Positions 1 to 10,589 of a stretch of DNA of 64,000 bases are shown here, one piece after another. The stretch spans positions 10,256,501 through 10,320,500 of the forward strand of contig NC_069662.1 in NCBI RefSeq assembly GCF_027244095.1, given 5' to 3'. This DNA is from Hemicordylus capensis (lineage: Eukaryota; Chordata; Lepidosauria; Squamata; Cordylidae). Under the pieces are notes generated by a model, which made no database searches, was not told where the DNA came from, and saw nothing but the letters and a program-made list of their open reading frames with translations. Numbering within the stretch: position 1 is the first letter of the stretch; each line of letters starts with the position of its first letter. Made by a program: the position numbers and the translations under genes.

Positions 1-47
1 TGATTCATGGAGGGGGATGGAGACCTTGGAATCTTCAGCCATGGCAG
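1..47 (+). CDS. V2R copy A exon 3, last 47 bp
   Basis: These bases encode the end of the ligand-binding exon, finishing in the LQPWQ residues conserved in copies B and C, directly before a GT donor at 48. The matching positions in B (to 24336) and C (to 51729) end at the same codon in phase 0. The rest of the exon is outside the window. Confidence 0.9.
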
Positions 48-3000
48 GTAACCTCCTGAGCACACAAATGAAGAGAGCTCACAATATCTCTGGGTGGACC
101 ACCAAGTCTGAGGCTATCGAGAGAGCTCTCTCTCTACCAGTGCTGTGGTTTTGGTATTGTAGTGGGCAGACAGGAAGCAGTAGTGGTGGGGCCTGTTGGG
201 AGGCAAATGAGTGGCGACAGGCTGGAAGCCAAGGAAGGACAACCAGCGAAGCCCATTCTGAACTTGGGTGGGGGAGTGGGGGAGCCCACTGGCTGAAGAG
301 AGCTGCAAGCAAGGGGATGGAATATCAGATGGAAAATGGACAGCAATGGGCAAAGGCCAGTGGCCCTTAAGCTTCTGGCCTTCATGAAAAAGGCTAGAAG
401 TAACCGCATTCTGAAAATCTCTGTGAAGTAGCACAGTTATGCCATCTTCTTGCATTGGCGTCACTCTGTTGGGCTAGCAGCACGTTAGTCAGGAGGTCTG
501 CCACTATTTCTCCCCATTGTCCATATCAGATGTTGAGAGCCAAGCTGTCAGAGACTTCCCTCTGTAAAACTCTGTAAAATGCCCTATACACTGCTGACAC
601 CGCATACAGTCTTCATCTTCATCATTCCTACCAGTGTTTCTGTGTGCTTGATCAGTATTATTACTACCACAAATATTAGCGTGCATAAAGCTTTTGGAGG
701 CATTACCCATAGACAATCAAAATCAATGTCTGCTGATAGTTGTAGATCTTCTTCTTCTTTCTTCTTCCTCCTCCTCTTCCCCTGATTACTATTGTTATTT
801 TAGCTCCTTCACTTCTTGAGGAAAGTCTCATTCAACAACAGTGCTGGGGAAATGATTTCATTTGATGAAAATATGGAATTAGTAGGTGGATTCAATGTTA
901 TCAACTGGATCACATTCCCAAATAAGTCCTTTCGTAGAGTGAAAGTGGGAAGGACAGACCCACATGCTCCCCCAGACAAAGCGTTCACCATTTCTGAGCA
1001 TACCATTGTGTGGCCCAGCAGGTTTAACCAGGTAGTTCTGTGGAGATTTTAAAATTTGCAAAATGTTTACATTTCCTGAATGCTGAAGAAGTTATTTGCC
1101 TTCCAGGCTAATTATATGTATTTATTTTATTTATTTATATATCATATTAACATACGGCCTGATATATGAATCTCTAGGTGGTGTACATAATCCAAAATAA
1201 AAACACAATTAAAACAATTTCACAGAATAAATCAATTCAACAGTTTAAAATTGGTTTTATTCAAAGCCAGAGAAATCAGGTGTGTCTTGAGGGTCTTTTC
1301 AAAAGCAATCAGAAATGGAGAAACTCTTATTTTGACAGGGAGTGTGTTACGAAGCCCTGGGGCAGTGACAGAGAAGGCTGGGCCCTGAGCTGCGATCAGT
1401 CAAGCCGGTGGCAACTGTAACCAGACCTCCCCAGATGATCCTAATAGGCAGCAGGGTTCATGACAAAGAAGACTCTCCCTTAAGGACCCTTGACCCAAGC
1501 CATTCAGGCCTGTATAAGTAATAACCAGCATTTTGTACTTTGCTCCAAAACATATCGGCAGCTCGTGCAGTACTTTTAAAACCTATGCTAAACGGTCCCT
1601 TTGGGTTGCCCCAGAAACCTGTCTGGCTGCCACATTCTGTAGTTTCCGGACTACATACAAAGGCAGCCCCACAAAATTTATAGTGTCAAATTTTGTGACC
1701 CTCCAGATGAAATTATGAGTTTCCACTTCAAACACGTCCTTCTTGGATTAGGCCAGGGTCTATCTAGCCAAGTGCTTTGTTTTCTACAGTGGCCAGCCAG
1801 ATGACTCTGCAAAGCCTACAAGGAGGAGGTGGAGGCATATCTCTCTCCCACCATTGTTGCCCTGAAAATAATTTGGCATCTTTATTAACCACCACACTAT
1901 TCTGGAACTGGAATCCAAGTATGGAAAAAAGAACCTCCACCATTTCTTCAACCCATCTTCTTTGGCTGCATCCGCAGCTACAACTGTGGTTAGGGATGTG
2001 CTGAACCAGTATGTTTCAAAATGATTTGACTTTGAACCAGACAAGCTTTGAAAAGAGGCAGCCAGTCTGCCTTCGCACCGCACCAGACCTCGTTCAAATT
2101 GAACATATGGTTTGGAACTGCGTTCATAGGGGCCAGGGCATTTTAAGAGACCAGACCACTGGTTGTAGACCAGACCACCAGCTGGTTCAACCCAAACCAG
2201 CCAGTGGATCATCAGTTTGGTTTGGATTTGGTCTAAATTTGGAGCTGGGAAAATGGTTTTGTGCACACATCTAATTGTGGTGACAGGTGGTATGTCCCCT
2301 GTCTCTCTTCCCTTGCTTTAGAAAGGGTTCCATGCAGTGGCAAAATAAACTACATTTCCTAGCATCCCAGGCACCTATAAATTTCCAGAGAATTTGGAGA
2401 AATGGATGAGGAGGGAGAGATAATGAGGCTATTCTGACGATTAGGCGAAATTGGGCTAGGAGAGCCGATTTCACATGACCGTGTGAACCATCGGGCTTGC
2501 AGGCAAGCCCGGTGGCCTCCAGACGGCTAACCTGCCAAAGTAACCCTCCCCTTAAACCGGGTTTGCGAAGTGAGCGCTCCACAAACCTGTTTTTTTTTTG
2601 TTCATGAGTTGCCACGGTGTGACTCTGCACCACACCTACTCATGAGTAGACCCCTGACCAGGAGGATGAAAAGCAGCCTCCTGGCTCTGGGGTTTCTCCA
2701 GTATGCCCTGCGCGCTCACGCAGGGCATTCTCGAGCTTCCGGGGGCCATGCAGCCCCCAATCCCCCCACAGCCCCCGCCGGCTCCATAATGGAGCCAGCA
2801 GTCATGTGGGCGGCCAATCCACCAACCACCTAGATGCTTTTCTCAGTAACCATGAGAAGAGCCTCAAAGAGTCAAGAATGCAAAACGCATTTGAAGAATA
2901 AAAATAACCGAAAGCAATAGCAGATGCTGTATATACCATTATACCAGCCAGGTAAAAGGTTTGGGAAGAGTTAAAAGGTAAGAAGAGAGGATTGCATAAG

Positions 3001-6000
3001 GAGAGGATTGCATAGAGGATTGCATAAGGAATTCAAATCCCTCATTGTGCTCAGTTCTGAATGGACCTGCAGGCTTGTGGGCTCATCCAACACTAATCCA
3101 GATTCTGAAATGTTTTTGTTCTGCAAATGACCCTATTCTAGTCCATTTTTTCTAAGTACTTTTAAAAAGCAATGGCTGCCCCAATTCATTTCATAATTGT
3201 AAACCATCCAATGAAATATTGTAAGAGGCATAGGGCTCATGTCACCTGGTTCCCACCTCACTGTGCTTCACAAAGCCTTAGAAGACAAAACACTAAACTT
3301 TCCAAAGCTCCCAGGTTCCAATGTTACCCCTGCCTGTTATTCAGAATAAGCTCTTCTGCACTGATGGCCATGGCTCACGTTTCCCCTGCTAACTGAGCAA
3401 AGAGGCACCTTTTTAAAGTGATGGTTTTCTTTATTGATCAGGGGGAGATCAACTGGCTCTATCCAATTCCAGAACAAGATCCCTCCAGTGGCTGGTGCTG
3501 GTGTCTACATCTTATGTTTCTTTTCAGATTGTGAGCCTTTTGGGGACAGGGATCAGTGTGTGTGTGTGTGTGTGTTTATTTTTATTTCTCTATGTAAACC
3601 GCTTTGGGAACATTTGTTGAAAAACAGTATATCGATATCTGTAGTAGTGGTTTTGCCCATGAAATTATTTCATTCTACTTTAAAGGAGAACTGATGAGTC
3701 TCACCTTCCTTCTGGCTTTCCAGTTGTTGCCTTTCCAGAAACATGGCTTCTTCCATTGGCAGTGGCTTCCTTGCTGGTTTAGCTTCGCACTTCAGATATC
3801 TGTTCAGCTTTTGTGGGATCTAGGTTTCCTGTCACTCCAATAGCTGCTGTGCATAACAAAATGCTACCCAGTTTGGCTATTTGTGGTTGAAAGGTGATAC
3901 CCGCGATTTCTGGTGTTTTCACTCTCCATTTCTAACCACTCCAATGAACAGGAAAACACAAAGAGAGGAGACTATGAAGTTATTCATATGATTGTAGAAA
4001 ATCGGGCTAGCCTCTGCTAGTCTGATCTGCTACAACTGTGTAAACCATCGGGCTCGGCTGAGAGCCCGGTGGTTCTTGAATGGGTAACACTCTCAAGTAG
4101 CCCGCCCCTTAAACTGGGTTTGAGGAGCGAGTGCTCTGCAAACCTGGATTTTGGGATCATGTATAGCTGCAGCACAGCTACTCATGAGTAGACCCCCGGC
4201 GGGAGGCTGAAAAGCAGCCTCACGGCTCGGGGGTCTCCCCAGTATGCCCTGCACACTTGCACAAGGCATACCGGACTTTCCGGGGGCCATGTAGCCCCCG
4301 AACTCCCCAGCCCCTGCTGGCTCCATCACGGAGCTGGCAGTCATGTGGGCAGCCAATCCAGCCACCCAGCACTCCCACCCTGCTCATCAGTGAGCTTAGC
4401 CCGCTCTCCCCGCAAAACTGGCAAAACCGGGTCTCACTGATCATGAGACCTGCATCATTGGAAAGCCAAATATTAGTGTTGAATCTGTAATAAACTACCA
4501 GCACAGCTGTCCCTGTTTCCACCTTCAACTGAGTGTGGAGAAGTAGAAAGGAGCTGTACGAGTACCCACAGCTCCAGTGTTTCAAGTACATGCTCCCAAA
4601 ATATATTCTCTGAGTTTGAATGTTAAATCAGCCTCTTCATCTATTTTGGACAGGTACTGCCTCTTTCACTGTGTAATGACAATTGCTATCCAGGTTATAG
4701 AAGAGCAAAGAAGGAAGGGAAGACATTTTGCTGCTACAATTGCCTTCCATGTCCCAAAGGGAAGATTTCAAACCAGAAAGGTAAAAGATGTCATGGATAG
4801 AATGTATCAAACTTGTTGACTGTGACTCAGTTTCTGGAAAAGTAATTGTTTCATAAATGTTTGAAAACTTGTGGTGCTGGTTGAAAACTAGTGGTACAGG
4901 ACACAAAATATTTCCGTGTGTGTGTGTGTGTGTGTGTGACTTAATTGACACAGTGTGTCATTTGTTTGACCCAGAAAAATCATTAAGAGTCTATCCTGAG
5001 TCAATGAGTCAATGATTTCTCCTTTCTTATGATATCCAGGAAGAGAAGAGACTTCTGTTGTTGGACAGATTCCTGTCATCATTATGTAGCATCTTCCTAC
5101 AAGTATAATTCAGGAGAGGACTGTGAACTCCTCTTTAAGATGTAGAACTAATACTTTTCATTCAGGACTTTCTAATATTGAGATTTGGTTACATATTACT
5201 TAGGACTGGTATGGGCAATTACTTATCTATGCAATTAAAAATGTAGCACATCAAGAACGTATCCATTGTGATTTCTTCTTAAGACATTCCAACTACACCC
5301 CAGATCACCCCTTTATCAAGTGTGGGGTACTGTTCAGCTCCCCGCTTTATCACTTTTCAGCCATGCAATAATGTGACATGACGAGAGGGTATCAGGACAA
5401 CCTCAGAAGACATAATGATGGTGTGCACTTGGCACCCCCACCCCTTTTAATCATGTGGGTCAATAAGGCATTGTCTGAACTGGCCTTTATACAGATGGTG
5501 TAGAAAGATTTAAAACACATAATCAGGATCGGTTATTTCAAAAGGCATCCAGGACTGTGTGGCTGTATTTGTTCTAATTCTGTTGACTAGAATGAGAGAC
5601 TTAAAAATGTTTGTGATACGGTTTCAGTTAATGGGAGCCTGGCTTTTGTATTTTTCTGTTCAAGTGTTCTCCGTCAGTCACTTTATAACACCCTGTTACG
5701 AGAAAAGTGAAGTATAAAGTTTGTTTTTTGTTTTGTTTTTTAACATTAAGATCTTGTCTGGTTCTGCATGTTTACTTTTCCAGATATGGATAACTGTCTA
5801 CAATGTCCAGAGGATCATTATCCAAATGACCATCAAGATTTATGTATTCCAAAGGTTATAACTTCCTTGTCATATGAAGAACCTTTGGGAACCATTTTTG
5901 CCATTTTTGCTCTTTGCTTTTTTTGTATCACATGTTTTGTGCTTGGGACTTTCATGAAGTATCATAACACACCCATTGTCAAAGCCAACAACCGGAGTCT

Positions 6001-6685
6001 CTCCTACACTCTCCTCATCTCCCTCCTGCTCTCCTTTCTTTGTGTTTTCCTCTTCATTGGTCAGCCTGAGCGGTTGACCTGTCTTCTTCAACAACCAGCC
6101 TTCAGCATCATCTTCTCTGTCTCTGTTTCTTGCATGTTGGCCAAAACCATCACTGTGATTCTAGCTTTCATGGCCAAAGAGCCAGGGTCCAGGAGGAGAA
6201 AGTGGGTAGGGAAAAGACTGTCCATCTCCCTTGTCCTTTCCTGCTCTAATCTTCAAGCAGGCATTTGTGCAATATGGTTAGGAACCTCTCCTCCATTCCC
6301 TGATTTTGACATGCATTCGCTCACTGGAGAGATTATAGCAAAATGTAATGAAGGATCAGTCTTGATGTTTTATCTTGTTTTGGGTTACATGGGATTTCTG
6401 TCCATCATCAGCTTTATTGTGGCTTTCCTTGCTCGGAAGTTGCCAGACAGTTTTAACGAAGCCAAGTTCATCACCTTCAGCATGTTGTTGTTCTGCAGTG
6501 TTTGGTTGTCTTTTGTTCCTACCTACTTGAGCACCAAAGGGAAATATATGGTGGCTGTGGAGATCTTCTCCATCTTAGCTTCTAGTGCTGGGCTACTGGC
6601 TTTTATCTTTTTCCCCAAATGCTACATCATTGTGCTGAGGCCTGAACTGAACAAAAGGGACCAGATGGTGAAGAGACAATATTGA
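1..6685 (+). CDS. V2R copy A, 3' part of gene (exons 3 tail to 6)
   Basis: This is the downstream part of a vomeronasal type-2 receptor, a class C GPCR of vomeronasal sensory neurons that binds peptide or other non-volatile cues through an extracellular Venus-flytrap domain. The visible CDS is 1-47, 804-1031, 4654-4780 and 5784-6685, all with GT/AG splice sites and compatible phases (0, 0, 1). No stop or frameshift is seen in these four pieces. Exons 1, 2 and most of 3 lie before the window. Its protein differs from copies B and C at many positions in the first half of exon 6, so it is the more distant paralogue, yet its last 200 bp of CDS and its 3' flank nearly match copy B. Intron 3 is only 756 bp, against 3-4 kb in B and C. 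Whether the whole gene is intact cannot be judged here. Confidence 0.93.
804..1031 (+). CDS. V2R copy A exon 4
   Basis: This is a 228 bp, 76-codon phase-0 exon between a TTTTAG acceptor and a GTAGTT donor. It codes for the last part of the ligand-binding region, with the family pattern F-N-N-S-A-G-E, then G-F-N-V-I-N-W and F-P-N-K-S-F, ending R-F-N-Q. Length and phase match exon 4 in B and C exactly. The frame is open throughout. Confidence 0.93.
1100..1690 (-). mobile_element. L2-like LINE 3' end in copy A intron 4
   Basis: This antisense fragment aligns with the 3' region at 57165-57860: GGTGTACATAATCC, AATAACCAGCATTTTGTACTTTG, and the stretch about Trp-rich C-terminal coding. It is decayed with no useful ORF. 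The clade (CR1/L2 group) is judged from the better copies in intron 4 of B and C. Confidence 0.6.
1991..2273. mobile_element. hAT-type MITE (TAGGGATGTGC ends)
   Basis: The element starts TAGGGATGTGC and ends GCACACATCTA, imperfect inverted ends, flanked by ACTGTGGT and ATTGTGGT (seven of eight bases match). An 8 bp target duplication is the hAT signature. The interior is rich in AACCAG/GGTTTG words and has no gene; the 160-codon antisense ORF that crosses it is spurious. Confidence 0.65.
2425..2865. mobile_element. GAGGC-ended non-autonomous element, copy A intron 4 (first)
   Basis: Starts GAGGCTATTCTGACGATTAGG and ends CATGAGAAGAGCCTC. The interior is GC-rich with nested palindromes (GGGCTTGCAGGCAAGCCC; TGCGCGCTCACGCAGGGCA). 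This is one of about ten related copies in the window; see the finding on this family. Confidence 0.6.
3530..3645 (+). repeat. SINE/LINE 3' end with internal (TG)n
   Basis: The words TGAGCCTTTTGGGGACAGGG and ATGTAAACCGCTTTGGGAAC, then AACAGTATATCGATATC, are the 3' end of an L2-tailed retroposon. The same tail recurs at 14480-14545 and 47110-47180. Confidence 0.5.
3976..4456. mobile_element. GAGGC-ended element, copy A intron 4 (second)
   Basis: The interior shares GGGCTAGCCTCTGCTAG, the GGGCTCGGCTGAGAGCCCG hairpin, GTAGCCCGCCCCTTAAAC and GAGTAGACCCCCGGC with the copy at 36584. The ends are decayed (GAAGTTATTCATATGATT and GATCATGAGACCTGCATC). Confidence 0.55.
4654..4780 (+). CDS. V2R copy A exon 5 (cysteine-rich linker)
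   Basis: This 127 bp exon encodes most of the nine-cysteine linker (NCD3G-type) that couples the ligand domain to the membrane domain. It shows LCNDNC, a [10 protein letters not shown] stretch, CCYNC and LPC. It enters in phase 0 and leaves one base (G) that joins AT of exon 6 to make Asp, as in B and C. Short exons like this are easily missed by ORF scanning. Confidence 0.93.
4915..4939 (+). repeat. (TG)n microsatellite
   Basis: About twelve TG units in copy A intron 5. Intron 5 of A is 1003 bp against about 350 bp in B and C. No gene or recognisable transposon was seen in the extra sequence (4940-5783). Confidence 0.8.
5784..6685 (+). CDS. V2R copy A exon 6 (7TM domain and stop)
   Basis: This 902 bp terminal exon starts after a TTTTCCAG acceptor. 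It encodes the end of the cysteine-rich linker (MDNC..CPEDHY), seven hydrophobic helices and a short cytoplasmic tail, with a TGA at 6683. The [10 protein letters not shown] loop after TM1 and the [14 protein letters not shown] end after TM7 are hallmark V2R motifs. The 114 bp at 6470-6583 (TM6 to TM7) are identical in all three copies, whereas the first half differs from B and C by many replacements, for example in TM1. This exon supplied the 3' half of copy B's exon 6 (see findings). Confidence 0.96.
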
Positions 6686-6822
6686 AGGATGTTCGTCAGT
6701 CTTCTGCTAAGAGCTGTGCTTTAAACGTTTGTACATTCACCATAACTTTTCTTCTCTCAGAACCTAGTCTTACTATTAAGCCATGTGTAGTAATTATGTA
6801 GCAAGTTGCATACATATACGTG

Positions 6823-6828
6823 AATAAA
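6823..6828 (+). promoter_or_regulatory. Candidate poly(A) signal of copy A
   Basis: A canonical AATAAA lies about 140 bp after the stop codon in a plausible 3' UTR. It is conserved at the same place behind copy B (39875-39880). No transcript evidence is available. Confidence 0.5.
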
Positions 6829-7022
6829 TACTATTTTCCAACCATTTTGTTCTTCATTCTTACATTATTACGAGCAAGGATTTATGCCCTTGGGTGATTT
6901 CCTTCAATCCAGCTGGAAATTTGGGGGAAATTGGCCTGTATGTGAAGGAACTAATGGAACTCATTGAACATTCCTTTTCAGAGTGTCTTCAAAATCTTGA
7001 TGCTTATTTGAAGTATCTCTAG

Positions 7023-7382
7023 TAGGGATGTGCAAATTGAATTGAATTGAATCCAACTCCATTCAACTTAAATCTGGGTGAATAGGGTGATTCAAATCCA
7101 CATCAAACCACCCCTTAAAAGGCAATTAGATTCAAATGTGAAACAAATTTTTGAAATTCATTTTGAATTTCATTCCAGAGCCATTTGGAATCTTTTAAAA
7201 ACCTTTCAGCCCCCCTGATTGGCAAAACGGTTTGCCAAAACAGGGTAGAATCAATTCAAATTTATTCAAACTCAAAATTAATTTTTGAATTAGATTCAAA
7301 TTCCTTTCAAATTCAATTTGAATTTCTAAAATTCAATCTGAACTTGAATCAAATCAAAAAATTTGATTTGTGCACATCCCTA
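7023..7382. mobile_element. hAT-type MITE with perfect 8 bp target duplication
   Basis: Perfect 12 bp inverted ends TAGGGATGTGCA / TGCACATCCCTA enclose an A/T-rich body of repeated GAATTGAATT/AATTTGAATTT words. The flanks are ATCTCTAG at 7015-7022 and again at 7383-7390. The same insertion lies behind copy B from 40075, at the identical target, so it predates the duplication. Confidence 0.85.
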
Positions 7383-8363
7383 ATCTCTAGTTGCAATTAT
7401 TTCTGTGGGCGTCTCATGAATTTTACTAAGCACTTTCTAAAGATAGTATAAATGTCTCTTTTTGCCAATTAATGCTCATGTTAGGAATGGACAGACAGGA
7501 CTGTGATTGTCAGTGTAATCATCGATACTTTATTGCCAGCATCCCCATCTATAGTGGTCAATATTGAGGAAATGATGGGAGTTCTAGTCCAACATCTGCA
7601 GAAAAGCAGAAGCAGTGCACCTTTGCTTTATTCTGTATATTCATAGACTCATATAAGCCAAATAATTCAATCAAAGTAATGGTGCACAAACTCTTCCAGA
7701 TTTCCCCCCCCCAATTGGAAATGTCAGTTAAAACCACAGTGAGTCCAAATTCTGAGAGTTTTATTTCCCCCGACAATTATTCTGAAAGGATAGAGCTCCA
7801 AAAACTTAGAGCTCCAACTGAGCTCCAAAAAATGAGAAGTTCTGATAGCCATAATGTTCACTCCACGAGGGGATGAGATCTGATGCCCAGTCTGAGATAT
7901 TGTACCAGCATGCAAAATCACAACCGTGGAAACATAAATTGGCTAGCTCCTACATATTCCATTCCACTCCCTTTGTATACTAGTGGCAACAACATAAGTG
8001 GGGGGGGGGGTTAGTGTTACAGCAATGGTTAAGAACAAATTGTTTATAGTCCAACATTTGCAGACAACTGTGTGGTGAAGCCCTGCTTTATATTGTATTT
8101 TTGTAGACTCATATATAATAAGTCAAGGAAAGTAATGGTGGGCATAAACTCTGGCCTCTGTTTGGACTGGAAATGGCAATTAAAAGCAGAGGTATAGAAC
8201 CTTCCAAATATGTTTTTCCCCTTGAGAGTTTACAATTGTCCTCCTATCCTCCTCCTCCACCATCTCCACCTCCACCTCCAACTCCAACTCTTCTCTTCTT
8301 CTCTTACTGCATATGGTGAGATGGTATTTCCATGAGGCAGGGTGAGGTGGATGACTGCATGAG

Positions 8364-8681
8364 CATAGGAACATAGGAAATTGCCATATACGGAGTCAGA
8401 CCATTGGTCCATCTAGCTCAGTATTGTCTTCACAGACTGGCAGTGGATTCTCCAAGGTTGCAGACAGGAATCTTTCTCAGCCCTATCTTGGAGAAGCCAG
8501 GGAGGGAACTTGAAACCTTCTGCTCTTCCCAGAGCAGCTTCATCCCCTGGGGGGAATATCTTCCAGTGCTCGCAGATCAAGTCGCCCATTCAGATGTAAC
8601 CACGGCAGACCCTGCTAAGCTGTGGGGACAAGTCATGCTTGCTACCACAAGACCAGCTCTCCTCTCCTAAGACCAGCTCTC
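8364..8681 (-). mobile_element. SINE with tRNA-like and 5S-like head, 9 bp target duplication
   Basis: Read on the minus strand it begins GAGCTGGTCTTGTGGTAGCAA and continues GCTTAGCAGGGTC..TGGTTA..GAATGGGCGAC, which resembles the internal promoter part of 5S rRNA. It ends in TGACTCCGTATATGGCA and TTCCTATGTTCC. CTGCATGAG flanks it on both sides (8355-8363 and 8682-8690). The matching spacer behind copy B (near 41100) lacks it. Confidence 0.8.
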
Positions 8682-9639
8682 CTGCATGAGGCAGATGACC
8701 ACACGGGTGCAGGCTGGGGCACAGGGGTGGCAATCTTCTCTCTGTACTCAGGCATGCGGTTCATTTCCCCCTTCCATTCAATTGGGGCACTCTTCTTCCT
8801 CCACCCCATAAACTATGAACACCCCTGCTGCCACTGCCTGGTTTGATGGCATACTTTGAGGGTGGTTGTCAGAACCATGGCCTGAGAGTGCTGTACACCA
8901 TGCAGAGATGTATATTATCCTTCACCTCCAGTCACAAAATATCTTCACACAAACAGCTCAAGCTTGAGCAGCCCTACTTGCAGAGATAAAAATAGTAGGC
9001 CTCAACCCCAGGACTTCCCTCCTAGGTAGCCTGGATATTTTACCCAACCCAGGTAAATGTTCATGTGGATGCTCACGCTGCATACAGTCTGAGCAGACAC
9101 AGAACTGGGTGCTTAGAGCGCCAGACTCATAGGGGATCCCACAATACAACATGCTCCTTGCATTGTGGGCTTTTTGGAAACCAGGCAGTGTTTCCCCAGC
9201 CTCCGGAATGCTGTGCCACTTGCGACAGCAGCAATCATGTGCACAGTGGTGCAGCAACAGATGATCATGTGAGGGAAAGTAGCTATAGTCCTGCATTCCC
9301 CCCAGACCTCCCTAGCCACCAGGGATTTCAGTCACTGAATGACCTTAGTGTGCAGCAAACCTCAGGTAAAGGGAGTTTCAACAGGGGACAACTGCTTCCC
9401 CAATGTCAGACAAGCCAACCAGGCTTGGACCCTGATACCAATAATAGGACTGCTCATGACTCTTCAAAGCCACACAGTTCACTCTGCAGAGGGAGGATTG
9501 CCTGAGTCACCACCCCAAAGCCCCAACACACTGAGTAGGGGAGGCAAGCAATCTTTCAAAGAAGTTCGATTCCCAGACTCCCCTGGCCCCCACACCCTGA
9601 GTGGTTTTTCCATGAAATTCTTTTGAAAATAACAAGTTG

Positions 9640-10437
9640 TTCTGGTAAGAACGAATCTGCCTACTTTCCATTCCTGTAATCTTAATTGATAATTAGTAGC
9701 TTCACACGTTAGCCCACTTCTGCCTCAAACATTCACATATTTTCCATCTTGAACTGGGATGGATGACTTCATCACAGACACCACTCACTGTTGAGGTGCC
9801 CCTGTGTGCCACTCACTACAACTGTAGCCAATTTGGTTCAAATCACTTAGGCAGTTCACGAGTTAACCCACTTGCACCTCAAACGTTTGTGCATCTGCCA
9901 TCTTGAAATTGGGTGGATGACATCATCATCATCATCACCACCATCATCATCAACATCAATGCCTTTGATGTGTCCATTTTCTCCCTACACCTGAAGCAAA
10001 TTTGGTCCAAATTGGTTAGGTAGTTCAGAGGGTAGCCCTCTTGTGTCTCAAATGTTCATGGAGGTCACTAAAATAGGCTGGAGATAGCCTGAACTGGGCC
10101 GGCAGTGGCCCAGGCTACTCTGGTGGAAGCCAGTGGGAGCGAAGGAAATGCCTGCTTCCCCCAACACCTTCCCTGCAGCTGATCCTTCTTTATAAATACC
10201 CCTGACTAGACCTAGGTAAGCTACCCTGCCCCTTTACTGGTAAAGGGGAATCCTCACCAGATTCCCCTTTACCAGTAGCCCCTGAACTGATCTGTGAACT
10301 GGTTCAAACTGGTCCAGCGATAGAGCCAGACCGGGTTCGGTTCAACAAGAAGCAGAGCTGGACTGGGCTGAATCAGTTAGAAACCAGTTTGGATTCAAAC
10401 CGAACTGGCAAAAACAGTTCTGTGCATCATCCCTAGC
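9640..10437. repeat. Degenerate tandem repeat plus hAT-like end
   Basis: Three diverged units of about 150 bp share TTAGCCCACTT, CTCAAACGTT, GCCATCTTGAA and GATGACATCATCA, with an (ATC)n run near 9925-9960. From about 10240 AACTGGTT/AACCGAACTGG words lead to a CACATCCCTA-type end. The same arrangement is present at 42060-42860. No coding potential. Confidence 0.45.
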
Positions 10438-10589
10438 AACTGGTACAACTTCTTGCACAAGTCCATATATATGCAAATAGATAATTCATTGCACAACTTG
10501 CATTAAGTGATTCCTCTTCCACTAGGGTAGCATCATTTTGCAAGATACTCAACCAAACTGCAAAATATTGTATGTGTGTGTGTGCGTGT

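Noticed and set aside
1784-2266. 160-codon minus-strand open frame
   Set aside because: Half of it is inside the hAT-type MITE at 1991-2273; composition is repetitive and no homologous frame exists in the other copies.
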